Shown piece after piece: positions 8,468 to 15,822 of a DNA stretch of 21,901 bases. The DNA lies in the NCBI GenBank assembly GCA_011042035.1, contig DQZA01000248.1, forward strand, positions 1 through 21,901, read 5' to 3'. Below the pieces are notes generated by a model. That model was not told where the DNA came from. It ran no database searches and saw only the letters and a program-made list of their open reading frames with translations. Source of the DNA: Desulfobacteraceae bacterium (GTDB lineage: Bacteria; Desulfobacterota; DSM-4660; Desulfatiglandales; Desulfatiglandaceae). The first letter of the stretch is position 1, and every line of letters starts with the position of its first letter. Both the position numbers and the translations under genes were made by a program.

Positions 8468-9719
8468 GAAAACGGTTCTGGACAATGGGGTTCGAATATT
8501 ATCAGAGTCTGCAAATTACCTAAACTCCCTTTCGCTCGGTATCTGGGTTGATGCAGGATCGCGCGACGAGACACTTGAGGAGAATGGTGTAAGTCATTTT
8601 ATAGAGCATATGGTCTTCAAAGGCACCAGGAACCGAAGCGCCCTGCAAATTGCAAAGGAATTGGACGCCATAGGTGGCCTTTCCAATGCCTTCACTGGCA
8701 AGGAAAACACCTGTTTTCACGCTCGCGTTTTGGGTAAACATTTTTGCACCCTATCCGACATCCTTTCTGACCTGTTCCTAAACCCCATTTTTGATTTAGC
8801 AGATATTGAAAGAGAGAGGGAGGTTATTCTCCAAGAAATTAGCATGGTAGAGGATACACCTGATGAAAATGTCCATGTGCTGTTCAACAGGCATTTTTGG
8901 CGGGATCATCCAATAGGGATGCCAATTCTCGGGACTGGAAAAAGCATTTTAGCCATTAAAAGGGATCACCTCTTTAGTTACAGGGCTCGGCACTATTCAC
9001 CTGATAGGGTTTTGATTGTGGCGGCAGGTAATGTAGATCATGAAAAGTTGGTATCTTTCTTCAGGCCATTATTTGAACCGTTGGAACCCAATGGCCATAT
9101 CCACCAAAGACAAACCCCCAACTGCTACACTGGTGTATCCGTTTACACTAAGGAATTGGAACAGGTGCATATTTGTATTGGGGGGGAGGCCCCCTCGTTG
9201 AGGAGTCCCGAAAGGTTTGCGTGTGGTGTCTTTAATACGATACTTGGTGGGAATATGAGTTCGAGGTTGTTTCAAGAAATAAGGGAAAACCGAGGACTTG
9301 CCTATTCGGTCTTCTCTTTCCTTTCAGCCTACCTTGATACAGGCATGTTAGGCATATATGTAGCTACAGATAAAGACAAGGTCAACCATGTCCTTGATAC
9401 CCTCAAGAAAGAGGTGAGGAAGATGCTAAGCGGGGGGATCACAGAGGATGACCTAAGCTTTGCAAGGGAGCACCTTATTGGCGGCATCTACCTGGCAGCA
9501 GATAACACAGACAACAGAATGATGAGGATAGCCAAGAACGAAATGGTCTATGGCCGATACATCAGCTATGAAGAGCTGGTTGCTGAACTTAACAAGGTGA
9601 CACTTAACGACGTGATAAAGGCTGGACGTAAGGTATTCCTTGACAATGGCATATCCATGACGGCCCTGGGCCCTATAGGGGAAGAAGAAATAGATAAGGG
9701 ATGTATTGAATTTTCTTAG
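8460..9719 (+). CDS. M16 family zinc metallopeptidase (processing-peptidase-like)
   Basis: A 419-residue protein of the M16 (pitrilysin/mitochondrial processing peptidase) family, subfamily with one active and one inactive half. The inverted zinc motif HFIEH is at residues 46-50 and the third ligand E126 is exactly 76 residues after H50, as expected for HxxEH-(76)-E. The C-terminal half carries the ENRGLAYSVFSF segment with the conserved Arg/Tyr pair that contacts substrate. No signal peptide is seen, so it probably acts in the cytoplasm. It overlaps pnp by 8 bases (ATGTTTAA). In Bacillus subtilis the related mlpA gene also lies just downstream of pnp, so the linkage is old. The natural substrate is not known. 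Confidence 0.93.
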   Translation: MFKKTVLDNGVRILSESANYLNSLSLGIWVDAGSRDETLEENGVSHFIEHMVFKGTRNRSALQIAKELDAIGGLSNAFTGKENTCFHARVLGKHFCTLSDILSDLFLNPIFDLADIEREREVILQEISMVEDTPDENVHVLFNRHFWRDHPIGMPILGTGKSILAIKRDHLFSYRARHYSPDRVLIVAAGNVDHEKLVSFFRPLFEPLEPNGHIHQRQTPNCYTGVSVYTKELEQVHICIGGEAPSLRSPERFACGVFNTILGGNMSSRLFQEIRENRGLAYSVFSFLSAYLDTGMLGIYVATDKDKVNHVLDTLKKEVRKMLSGGITEDDLSFAREHLIGGIYLAADNTDNRMMRIAKNEMVYGRYISYEELVAELNKVTLNDVIKAGRKVFLDNGISMTALGPIGEEEIDKGCIEFS

Positions 9720-9733
9720 ATTGCTATTTGGTG

Positions 9734-9835
9734 TCCATCCATAAACTCCCTCTCCCTTGAGGCCTGCCTACAGCAGGCAGGCTCACCCAGCCTCTCCCCC
9801 TCGAGGGGGAGAGGAGTATAGAGCTTGTGGATGGA
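9734..9835. repeat. Nested inverted-repeat element (MITE/REP-like)
   Basis: The gap between the M16 gene and dut is almost filled by a symmetrical structure. The outer arms are TCCATCCATAAACTC (9734-9748) and, as reverse complement, TCCATCCACAAGCTC (9835 back to 9821), matching at 13 of 15 positions including the first eight. Inside are two further perfect palindromes: GCCTGCCT/AGGCAGGC around a 5-base loop (9762-9782), and a 24-base uninterrupted palindrome at 9791-9814 built on CCTCTCCCCCTC. It encodes nothing. It could be a small non-autonomous mobile element, a REP/BIME-type repeat, or an mRNA-stabilising structure in the operon. There is no T run, so it is not a standard intrinsic terminator. 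Confidence 0.8.
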
Positions 9836-9864
9836 AACTATCTGGTTAATGATGGGCGTCCGCT

Positions 9865-10329
9865 ATGGAAGCAGAAAAGCATGATCTCCAAATCAGGATA
9901 CGAAGGCTGCCTCGGTCAGAGGGCCTACCTCTACCGCGTTATGAGTCGAACGGTTCTTCTGGCATGGATCTTAGGGCCGCGGTCCAGGGGCCTGTCGTCC
10001 TCAACCCTGGGGATATAAGGCTTATACCTACGGGCGTGGCCATATCTCTCCCACCGGGATACGAAGCCCAGATAAGACCACGGAGTGGATTGGCGCTGCG
10101 CCACGGAGTGGGAATGGTTAACTCCCCTGGTACCATTGATTCTGATTATAGAGGAGAGATCGGCATAATACTTGTCAACTGGGGTACGAAGCCGTTTGTG
10201 GTTAATAGGGGGCAAAGAATTGCGCAAATGGTAATTTCTAAGGTCTACCGGGCGAGTCTCCAGGAGGTAAAGGCCTTAGATGAAACGGAAAGGGGAAACG
10301 GTGGGTTTGGCCATACTGGTTTGCTGTGA
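9865..10329 (+). CDS. dut: Deoxyuridine 5'-triphosphate nucleotidohydrolase (dUTPase)
   Basis: dUTPase hydrolyses dUTP to dUMP and pyrophosphate, keeping uracil out of DNA and feeding dTMP synthesis. All five motifs of the trimeric family are present in the 154-residue product: SSGMDLRAA (motif 1), RPRSGLALRHG (2), GTIDSDYRGEIGIILVN (3, with the catalytic Asp in TIDSDYRG), RGQRIAQMVI (4) and the Gly-rich GNGGFGHTG at the C-terminus (5). Length is typical. The ATG at 9865 is the only ATG between the in-frame stop at 9850 and motif 1; its ribosome binding site (GATGGG) is weak. The inverted-repeat element just upstream may influence its expression. The next gene starts 9 bases after the stop. 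Confidence 0.96.
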   Translation: MEAEKHDLQIRIRRLPRSEGLPLPRYESNGSSGMDLRAAVQGPVVLNPGDIRLIPTGVAISLPPGYEAQIRPRSGLALRHGVGMVNSPGTIDSDYRGEIGIILVNWGTKPFVVNRGQRIAQMVISKVYRASLQEVKALDETERGNGGFGHTGLL

Positions 10330-10338
10330 GTTGAGGGT

Positions 10339-11130
10339 ATGAGATTCTCGGTATTAGGCTCTGGAAGCAGTGGCAATGTATCATATGTTGAAACCAAAGA
10401 AACAAAAATTCTGATTGATGCCGGATTCAGTTGTAGGGAAATTGAAAAGCGTCTTAAGTTGTTAGGCCTAAAGGCCAGGGAAATTGATGCAGTGGTAGTT
10501 ACCCACGAGCATATTGATCACGTAAGGGGGGTTGGGATCTTTGCAAGGCGATATGAAGTTCCGGTGTTGATAAACAGGGCAACTCTTGCGCGCTGCAGCA
10601 AAACAATAGGCAATATTCCTGTGCCACTGTTTTTTAACACGGGCGAGAGTCTTATTTTCAAGGATGCACACCTACATTTCATAACCAAGTGCCACGACGC
10701 GGCTGATCCTGTGGCTCTCACCGTGAGCTCTGATGGATGTAAACTTGGGGTAATTACTGATCTTGGCCGTCCCACTTCTTTGATATTAGATAGTATACAG
10801 GGATGCCAGGGGCTAATTCTAGAGTTCAACCATGATGTGGAGATGTTGGACTCGGGTCCATATCCCATTGACTTGAAGCGGAGAATAAGAGGTCCAGATG
10901 GTCATCTTTCCAATGATCAGGCTGCAGAAATCCTAAGCGAGACTATTGGTGAGGATCTATCCGTTTTGGTCCTTGCGCATCTCAGTGAAACTAACAATAC
11001 CAAGGAACTTGCCTTTCAAGAGGCGCGGCGGGTAATTCAGGGACACGGAAAAGGGGCTGCCACAGTCGTTGTAAGTAGTCAAAGATACCCTATGCCGATG
11101 ACCTCCCTCGGGATTGGGGAACACGGCTAG
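10339..11130 (+). CDS. Metallo-beta-lactamase-fold hydrolase, YycJ/WalJ-like
   Basis: A 263-residue metallo-hydrolase of the YycJ type. It starts MRFSVLGSGSSGNVSYVE, the SGSSGN beginning typical of this subfamily. The zinc-binding motif HEHIDH is at residues 56-61, preceded by VVVTH, and later metal ligands are plausible at KCHDAADPV (His) and VITDLGRP (Asp). No signal peptide is present. Family relatives include 5'-3' DNA exonucleases (YycJ in Bacillus anthracis is reported as one) and tRNA- or phosphonate-related hydrolases, so the substrate is uncertain. It starts 9 bases after dut with GAGTTGAGGG upstream, and lies in the same run as the M48 gene. Confidence 0.88.
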   Translation: MRFSVLGSGSSGNVSYVETKETKILIDAGFSCREIEKRLKLLGLKAREIDAVVVTHEHIDHVRGVGIFARRYEVPVLINRATLARCSKTIGNIPVPLFFNTGESLIFKDAHLHFITKCHDAADPVALTVSSDGCKLGVITDLGRPTSLILDSIQGCQGLILEFNHDVEMLDSGPYPIDLKRRIRGPDGHLSNDQAAEILSETIGEDLSVLVLAHLSETNNTKELAFQEARRVIQGHGKGAATVVVSSQRYPMPMTSLGIGEHG

Positions 11131-11184
11131 AGGGAAAAGAATAAAAGGTTGGAGCTTTTCGAAACCGTCAACCTCCCGATTTGT

Positions 11185-11190
11185 GAGGGA
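11185..11190 (+). promoter_or_regulatory. Ribosome binding site choosing the M48 lipoprotein start
   Basis: GAGGGA ends 4 bases before the ATG at 11195. It supports that start over the more upstream in-frame ATG at 11114, which would add 27 residues in front of the signal peptide and overlap the preceding gene by 17 bases. Confidence 0.6.
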
Positions 11191-11194
11191 TCAC

Positions 11195-12019
11195 ATGATC
11201 TTGCTTGGCAACACAAGGCTACGTTTATGGCTGATCCTGGTGACTGCTTTGGTCATGGCTTTTTTTGCCTCTTGTGCGGAAGTGCCTTTGACCGGACGAA
11301 AAAGTTTGCGTTTGGTACCAGAGCATGAGGTGCTGTCATTAAGCTTTCAACAATACAATGAGGTCTTGAAGAAATCCACGCTTTCCAAAGATAAGGAAAA
11401 AGTGGAAATGGTAAGGCAGGTTGGCAGGCGCATTGCAAGGGCTGCCGAAGAGTTTTTGGAGGACCAAGGGCTTGGGTACGAGATAGAACATTATCAGTGG
11501 GAATTCAATCTCATAGAAAATGACAAAGTGGTTAATGCCTGGTGTATGCCCGGTGGTAAGGTTGCAGTATACACTGGAATTCTGAAATATACCAAGGATG
11601 AGGCCGGGCTCGCAGTGGTCCTTGGCCACGAGGTGGCTCACGCTATTGCTCATCATGGAAATGAGCGTATGAGTGAGGCGCTGTTGGCAAATTTTGGGGG
11701 AATGGCCCTTTCGGTAGCCCTTGCCAACAGGCCCACACGGACAAGACAACTGTTCATGGCCGCATTTGGGGTAGGTGCCAATGTGGGTTTCCTCTTACCA
11801 TATAGTAGAATACAAGAGTCTGAGGCAGATCATATAGGTGTGGTACTCATGGCAAGGGCGGGCTATGATCCGAGAGCTGCACTGTCATTCTGGAAAAGGA
11901 TGAGGAAGACTAGCAGTAAGCGGCCTCCGGAATTTCTTTCCACGCACCCTGCTCCAGAGACAAGGATCAAAAGGCTCATGGGATATGTTGATGAGGCCAT
12001 GCAGTATTATAGGGGATAA
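11195..12019 (+). CDS. M48 family metalloprotease, predicted lipoprotein
   Basis: A 274-residue zinc protease, probably anchored to the outer membrane and facing the periplasm. From the chosen start there is a basic n-region (NTRLRL), a hydrophobic core and a lipobox-like FASC with Cys at residue 27, followed by AEVPLTGRKSL. A C-x-x-PxTGR segment right after the lipid-bearing Cys is typical of the YfgC/BepA-like and LoiP-like M48 lipoproteins. HEVAH at 145-149 is the HExxH zinc motif; the downstream Glu ligand is in QESEADHIG; FLSTHPAPETRI is the conserved C-terminal segment. No TPR domain follows, so it is the short form rather than full BepA. A likely role is quality control of envelope proteins, inferred from the family. 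Confidence 0.9.
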   Translation: MILLGNTRLRLWLILVTALVMAFFASCAEVPLTGRKSLRLVPEHEVLSLSFQQYNEVLKKSTLSKDKEKVEMVRQVGRRIARAAEEFLEDQGLGYEIEHYQWEFNLIENDKVVNAWCMPGGKVAVYTGILKYTKDEAGLAVVLGHEVAHAIAHHGNERMSEALLANFGGMALSVALANRPTRTRQLFMAAFGVGANVGFLLPYSRIQESEADHIGVVLMARAGYDPRAALSFWKRMRKTSSKRPPEFLSTHPAPETRIKRLMGYVDEAMQYYRG

Positions 12020-12076
12020 GTGTGTGCAAAGCCGAAACTGCCAAGAGGATTACCGCGCAATATTTAGGGGGTCAGC

Positions 12077-12616
12077 ATGGAGCAGGGACTTATTGACAGT
12101 TATTTTTTTGCACTAGTTAGGGTGATAGACGCTATTTATAGAGATGACGAAGATCTAGGAGATGTCCTTTACTTTATTGTGTCTCTCGCTGCAGAGCTGA
12201 CCGGAGCAAAAGGCAGCACCATTCGAGTGCTCGAACACGGTACATTTGACCTTAAGGTGGTAAGCAGCTATGGATTGAGCAAGAGCTACTTGGAATCTGG
12301 AGCCATTGATCGTGGCAAGAGCATCACGGAGATTCTGCAAGGGGACACAATCATTATCAATGATTTTGAGAGGGATCCCAGGATTCAGGATAGGGAAGCT
12401 GCCAGAAAAGAAGGTCTGAAGTCGGTGATAGGACTCCCATTCACGGTAAATGAAACTACGTACAGTATCCTTAGGGTATATTATTCCTCAAGAAAGATTC
12501 CTAGGCACGATGAGATGGAGTTCCTCAATAGCTTGGGTAAACTGAGTTGTCTTGCAATTGAAAGGGCTGCCATCAGTAAGATGCGAGCTGCCAATAATTG
12601 GCGGGAAGGAAGGTAG
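12077..12616 (+). CDS. Single GAF-domain protein
   Basis: A 179-residue protein made of little more than one GAF domain (about 25-170). The visible pattern is an N-terminal helix (DSYFFALVRVIDAIY), helix DVLYFIVSLAAELTGA, strand GSTIRVLEHGTFDLKVVSSYG, the helix-loop with GKSITEILQGD, strand TIIINDFERDPR, then EGLKSVIGLPFTV and a C-terminal helix. No kinase, cyclase or DNA-binding domain is attached, so it would act as a small-molecule sensor or as a partner of another protein. I see no obvious tetrapyrrole-binding Cys. GGGGGT lies upstream of the ATG. The stop codon shares one base with the GTG start of trmL (TAGTG), indicating coupling. Confidence 0.8.
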   Translation: MEQGLIDSYFFALVRVIDAIYRDDEDLGDVLYFIVSLAAELTGAKGSTIRVLEHGTFDLKVVSSYGLSKSYLESGAIDRGKSITEILQGDTIIINDFERDPRIQDREAARKEGLKSVIGLPFTVNETTYSILRVYYSSRKIPRHDEMEFLNSLGKLSCLAIERAAISKMRAANNWREGR

Positions 12617-13113
12617 TGGCTGATCCCATTACTAGTATAAAACACCGTCGAATTGAAACCCCTGTGCTCCATGTGGTTCAATACCAACCAGAGATTCCAT
12701 CTAACACGGGAAACATTGCAAGGCTCTGCGCTGCAGCCGAGTTGCCGCTACACCTGATACATCCCCTTGGGTTCAGCTTAGATGACAAACACCTCAAACG
12801 CGCTGGCCTTGATTACTGGCCAGAGGTGGATGTAAGGGAACATGTGTCATTTAAGAGATTTTTGGAGCAGGTGGACGAATCTGCCCAAATAATATGCTTT
12901 AGCCGCCGTGCGTCCCGTATTTATACGCAAGCACAGATCAAACAAGGTGCCTATTTGCTATTTGGCCCAGAAACCAGGGGGCTGCCAGAAGGTATCATGG
13001 ATATGTATCCATGTTATAGGGTGCCTATCTGGGGGAAGGTAAGAAGTCTTAATCTTTCAACCACAGTCGGGATTGTGGTCTACCATTATCTCAACAATTT
13101 AAGGGTATTCTAA
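12616..13113 (+). CDS. trmL: tRNA (cytidine(34)-2'-O)-methyltransferase, TrmL/SPOUT family
   Basis: TrmL methylates the 2'-O of the wobble nucleotide of tRNA-Leu isoacceptors using S-adenosylmethionine and a trefoil-knot fold. In this 165-residue protein the motifs are PEIPSNTGNIARLC (residues 25-38, with N30 in the SNTGN loop), LFGPETRGLP (F116-G122 region) and SLNLSTTVGIVVYHYL (N146 onward), all SAM-binding knot elements. The GTG start at 12616 has GGGAAGG at 12603-12609. The frame is open to a TTG at 12598, and a second GTG at 12664 would give the family's usual N-terminus directly before HVVQYQPEIP, so the start is uncertain by about 16 residues. The 3' end overlaps the convergent minus-strand gene by 15 bases. 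Confidence 0.9.
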   Translation: MADPITSIKHRRIETPVLHVVQYQPEIPSNTGNIARLCAAAELPLHLIHPLGFSLDDKHLKRAGLDYWPEVDVREHVSFKRFLEQVDESAQIICFSRRASRIYTQAQIKQGAYLLFGPETRGLPEGIMDMYPCYRVPIWGKVRSLNLSTTVGIVVYHYLNNLRVF

Positions 13114-14163
13114 TCGCCTTTCCCTCAAGCTATTAGACAATTCGCTTAAGAGTCTGGTGGCCATTGTGGCGTGCTCAGGGGGCATGGTGCCCATCCCACA
13201 GGCAGGTGTGAGCAGCGAATGGGCCTCAAGCATCTCCCTATCAATCCCAGATGTAATGATTCTTTTCATCCCGCTTGCCAGTCTGGCCCTCAATATCTCC
13301 ACCGTTTCATGGCCGGTAAACTCGCTAGTTGGCACGATTCCCCATGCTATATTTCCACCCTTTTCGAGGAATCTCTTTATGGCCGCTTCGTAAAGCAGAA
13401 AGTAATCCATGTATCCGTGCGCATCGAAATTAATTATATCAGGCCCTGCCCCCAGAAGCATGGCCCAGTCTGTGTTTCCACAGCAGTGTATACCTATCAG
13501 GACCTCTGCCCTTTGTTTCAAGAAGTTGATGCTTGTTCCCAAAACTTCCACCACGCTTTGTCTGGAGATCGGAGAAAAGGCCGAGCCGAAACCTGATAAA
13601 TACGGCTCGTCAAAAAAGAGAATAGGTTTTCTTCCAGTCTTGGAAAGTTGTTTGACCTGCCATAAGGCCTTAATACAGATCGCGTTGACCAAAGCCTCCA
13701 AGATTTCAGTCTCATAGAGCGCGGCCTTACCCCCAGGACCCATGACTGAAGCAGCAAAGGTGATGGGACCCACTATTTGTCCCTTTATAAATTTGTGCTC
13801 GTCGGGCTGGTGGGTGCTAATCCTAAGCAGGGCATAAAGGCCTGGGGCATATTCTTCGCTTACTGCGAAGGAGTCAGTATCCTCAGCCATAAATCGCTCA
13901 TAAAAGCCTACAAGCTCCCTTTCCCTGCTTGCTCCTCCGGAAATGGTTAATTGCTTGGCTTGAGGGTTAACTTTTACAAGGGGCAGGCCCTCGGTGAATT
14001 GGAGGGTCATATCCTCAACATGAGATCTCTTCACAAACTGGGGCCAGAAGGGAATTTCGGGAAAATGCCGAATTATGTCCCTGCAGGTGACTTCAATGTC
14101 GAGGTAAGGTACACTGCCTATTCCAGTTGCCAAGAAGCGCAAAGAGCCTTGCTCAGGGGGCAC
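13099..14163 (-). CDS. MetE/UroD-superfamily protein, putative zinc-dependent methyltransferase
   Basis: A 354-residue protein matching the size of the catalytic C-terminal half of cobalamin-independent methionine synthase (MetE) or UroD-like methyltransferases. Zinc-ligand-like residues are present: GIHCCGN gives H226 and C228 (HxC), and LTPACGMG gives C322, matching the H-x-C ... C pattern of MetE. FFDEPYLSG (D185-E186-P187) resembles the substrate-contacting DEP motif, and KGQIVGPITF the conserved GP-T segment. No N-terminal MetE half is present, so the methyl donor may be a corrinoid protein or another small molecule. Start is GTG at 14163, with AGGAG (reverse complement around 14171-14175) about 8 bases upstream. 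It overlaps the end of the TPR gene by 11 bases and converges with trmL. Confidence 0.8.
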   Translation of the reverse strand: MPPEQGSLRFLATGIGSVPYLDIEVTCRDIIRHFPEIPFWPQFVKRSHVEDMTLQFTEGLPLVKVNPQAKQLTISGGASRERELVGFYERFMAEDTDSFAVSEEYAPGLYALLRISTHQPDEHKFIKGQIVGPITFAASVMGPGGKAALYETEILEALVNAICIKALWQVKQLSKTGRKPILFFDEPYLSGFGSAFSPISRQSVVEVLGTSINFLKQRAEVLIGIHCCGNTDWAMLLGAGPDIINFDAHGYMDYFLLYEAAIKRFLEKGGNIAWGIVPTSEFTGHETVEILRARLASGMKRIITSGIDREMLEAHSLLTPACGMGTMPPEHATMATRLLSELSNSLRERRLEYP

Positions 14164-14926
14164 TGCTCATCTCCTGTATTTGTCCTAGCCACGAAGTCAA
14201 TACTGTTATGATTTTCTCTTTGTGGGCTTCGATATCGTCCCCGCGACGACTTTCTTCTGTACTAAGTAATGGTTGCTTTCTTGCCTCTATCATGGCGTTC
14301 AACTCTTGAAGACGCCTTTGGGCCTCATAATCATCAGGGTGCCTCGCCAACACGCTTTTGTAAATCTGAATGGCATCCTCGATCTGACCCTGATTAAAGT
14401 AGATTTCTGCAAGGGTAGGGGTGGCGAGTTCCCCCAGGCTTGGTGCTTCAGGCCCAGGCGGCGGCCCTGATTCTTCGCCTACGACCTCTACCGCTTCCTC
14501 AAGCTTGTCTTCAATGATGGGGGCCTCTTCGATGGGCTGCCATCGGTGCACCAACTCCAGTGCCTCTGAATCATCAGGAAAATGGGCAAGATATTTTTTG
14601 ATGGAGGCTAACGCATCGTCATGACGGCTTTGCTTTGCATAAAGCTTTGCCAGATCCTTGAACATGGGGGCAAAGTTATCTAGTTGGTTGCAGGCCTTTG
14701 TCAGCATGTCTTCTGCCTGTCCAAGAAATCCTAACTTTTCATAGGCCCTAGCAAGGGTCAGCATAAGGCCCACATCATCAGGATTAGCAGCAAGCGCCTT
14801 GGTGCCTTCTTGAATAACCCGTGAGTACAGACCGTTGTCCATCAAGCTGTTCAGGAGTATACGTAGCGTGGTGGGTGATGGATTGTTGCGAAGGATCTCT
14901 TCGAGTAGACTATTGTCCATTAGCAT
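14153..14926 (-). CDS. Tetratricopeptide-repeat protein
   Basis: A 257-residue TPR protein that would serve as a protein-protein scaffold. Two consecutive repeats are visible at about 52-85 (LMLTLARAYEKLGFLGQAEDML) and 86-119 (FKDLAKLYAKQSRHDDALASIK), and a third near 170-203 (LAEIYFNQGQIEDAIQIY, ending in HPDDYEAQ). The latter repeats are separated by an acidic, Pro-rich linker (about 130-168). No signal peptide or membrane segment is visible, so it is probably cytoplasmic. It overlaps the end of ftsB by 17 bases and the start of the MetE-like gene by 11, so the three are likely co-translated. GGAG precedes the ATG at 8 bases. The partner is unknown. Confidence 0.85.
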   Translation of the reverse strand: MLMDNSLLEEILRNNPSPTTLRILLNSLMDNGLYSRVIQEGTKALAANPDDVGLMLTLARAYEKLGFLGQAEDMLTKACNQLDNFAPMFKDLAKLYAKQSRHDDALASIKKYLAHFPDDSEALELVHRWQPIEEAPIIEDKLEEAVEVVGEESGPPPGPEAPSLGELATPTLAEIYFNQGQIEDAIQIYKSVLARHPDDYEAQRRLQELNAMIEARKQPLLSTEESRRGDDIEAHKEKIITVLTSWLGQIQEMSSAP

Positions 14927-15272
14927 CAGTTACTCTCCTTTGGGATTCTTGAATTTGGGGTCGATCTTTTTCAGGTAAGCTCTTAAACTTATAAATTACC
15001 TCATTTTCCCTTATAAGTCCTAGTTCCTCCCGAGCCACCTTTTCCACATAAGCTGGGTCCTGCTTTAATCTTCGGATTTCTTCCATAAGTTCTTTATTTT
15101 CTTTTTTTAGTTCTTTGATTCGATCTACATATTTCTGTCTTTCGAGGTCCATTTTGTATAGGTTAGCTACCCCCCTCTTACTGAGGCCAAGCCACGCCAT
15201 GAAAGGTAAAGTCAGACAAAGCAGCACTAAAAGTGCCTTAAGAAAGGGCCTTTTTTTCTTTTTCTTTATCAT
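14910..15272 (-). CDS. ftsB: Septum formation initiator, FtsB/DivIC family
   Basis: FtsB/DivIC proteins are bitopic division proteins that form a complex with FtsL and FtsQ at the septum. This 120-residue protein has a very basic N-terminus (MIKKKKKRP, cytoplasmic), one membrane helix (about 10-30), a coiled coil (about 42-70, RIKELKKENKELMEEIRRLK) and the family's conserved segment DPAYVEKVAREELGLIREN (72-90), followed by EVIYKF. That arrangement is diagnostic. The upstream ribosome binding site is weak. Its neighbour is not eno, a frequent ftsB partner in proteobacteria, but an ExbD gene 35 bases upstream and a TPR gene that overlaps its end. Confidence 0.9.
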   Translation of the reverse strand: MIKKKKKRPFLKALLVLLCLTLPFMAWLGLSKRGVANLYKMDLERQKYVDRIKELKKENKELMEEIRRLKQDPAYVEKVAREELGLIRENEVIYKFKSLPEKDRPQIQESQRRVTDANGQ

Positions 15273-15307
15273 GGTCTGAATGTGATTCTCTCATCAAGTT
15301 TTTATCG

Positions 15308-15715
15308 CTATTGGGATTTCCACCTGGCAGCGATTATGATGGATCTGATCCCTGCTGATTTGGCTACGTCCATCACATCTACAACTCGACCATGCCTTGT
15401 ATCCTGGTCCGCTTGAAGAATTAAATGGACTATACCATTTTCCTCCACAAGTTTTTCCATTTTCTTTCTTAATTCTCCCAGGGTGAGTTTCTTACCATGA
15501 AAATAGATTTTGCCAGTTCTATCCAGCAGAACCGTCACCTTCATCTCCTGGGTATTGAAGATCTTTTGGGTAACCTTTGGAAGCCGTATAGGAACACCAG
15601 AGGCAATTTCGAAGTGTGATGTTAGCATAAAAAAGATCAGCAAAAGGAAGACAATATCCACCAGGGGCGCTATACCAAGCCTTGGCTCTTCCTCTTTGAC
15701 CTTGCTGAACTTCAT
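15308..15715 (-). CDS. exbD: ExbD/TolR family proton-channel protein
   Basis: ExbD/TolR proteins pair with ExbB/TolQ to use proton flow to energise TonB- or Tol-dependent processes across the envelope. The 135-residue protein has a short cytoplasmic N-terminus, a single membrane helix (about 17-35, PLVDIVFLLLIFFML) with the essential Asp at D20, and a periplasmic domain with the family pattern (VTVLLDRTGKIYFHGKKL, HLILQADQDTRHGRVVDVMD). AGGAGAG lies 8 bases before the ATG. It is separated from exbB by 105 bases that carry an inverted repeat. ExbD and TolR cannot be told apart from this sequence. No TonB, TolA or TolB gene is in the window. Confidence 0.92.
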   Translation of the reverse strand: MKFSKVKEEEPRLGIAPLVDIVFLLLIFFMLTSHFEIASGVPIRLPKVTQKIFNTQEMKVTVLLDRTGKIYFHGKKLTLGELRKKMEKLVEENGIVHLILQADQDTRHGRVVDVMDVAKSAGIRSIIIAARWKSQ

Positions 15716-15757
15716 TAAGAGACTCTCCTGAAGGGAATCACCGGCCGCATCTATAGT

Positions 15758-15822
15758 AGAGGCTGTCCAAAACCTGGTAATGGGTCATCGTGGTAGTAAG
15801 AAAAGGTTCTTGGACAGTCTCT
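15758..15822. repeat. Imperfect inverted repeat between exbB and exbD
   Basis: AGAGGCTGTCCAAAACCT (15758-15775) is mirrored by AGGTTCTTGGACAGTCTCT (15804-15822), whose reverse complement AGAGACTGTCCAAGAACCT matches with one substitution and a short offset. TATAG on both outer sides (15752-15756 and, inverted, 15821-15825) extends the symmetry. The intervening loop is 28 bases. The right arm runs into the exbB stop codon (15821-15823). GGCTGTCC-type ends are seen in several IS families, so it may be a residual MITE; it would also fold as a stem-loop in exbB-exbD mRNA. Confidence 0.75.

Noticed and set aside
9791..9814. Perfect 24-base palindrome as an intrinsic terminator before dut
   Set aside because: No T run follows on either strand, and it is better described as part of the larger nested repeat.
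11114..11194. Upstream in-frame ATG of the M48 gene at 11114
   Set aside because: It would put 27 polar residues before the signal peptide and overlap the preceding gene; the ATG at 11195 has a better ribosome binding site and leads directly into the lipoprotein signal.
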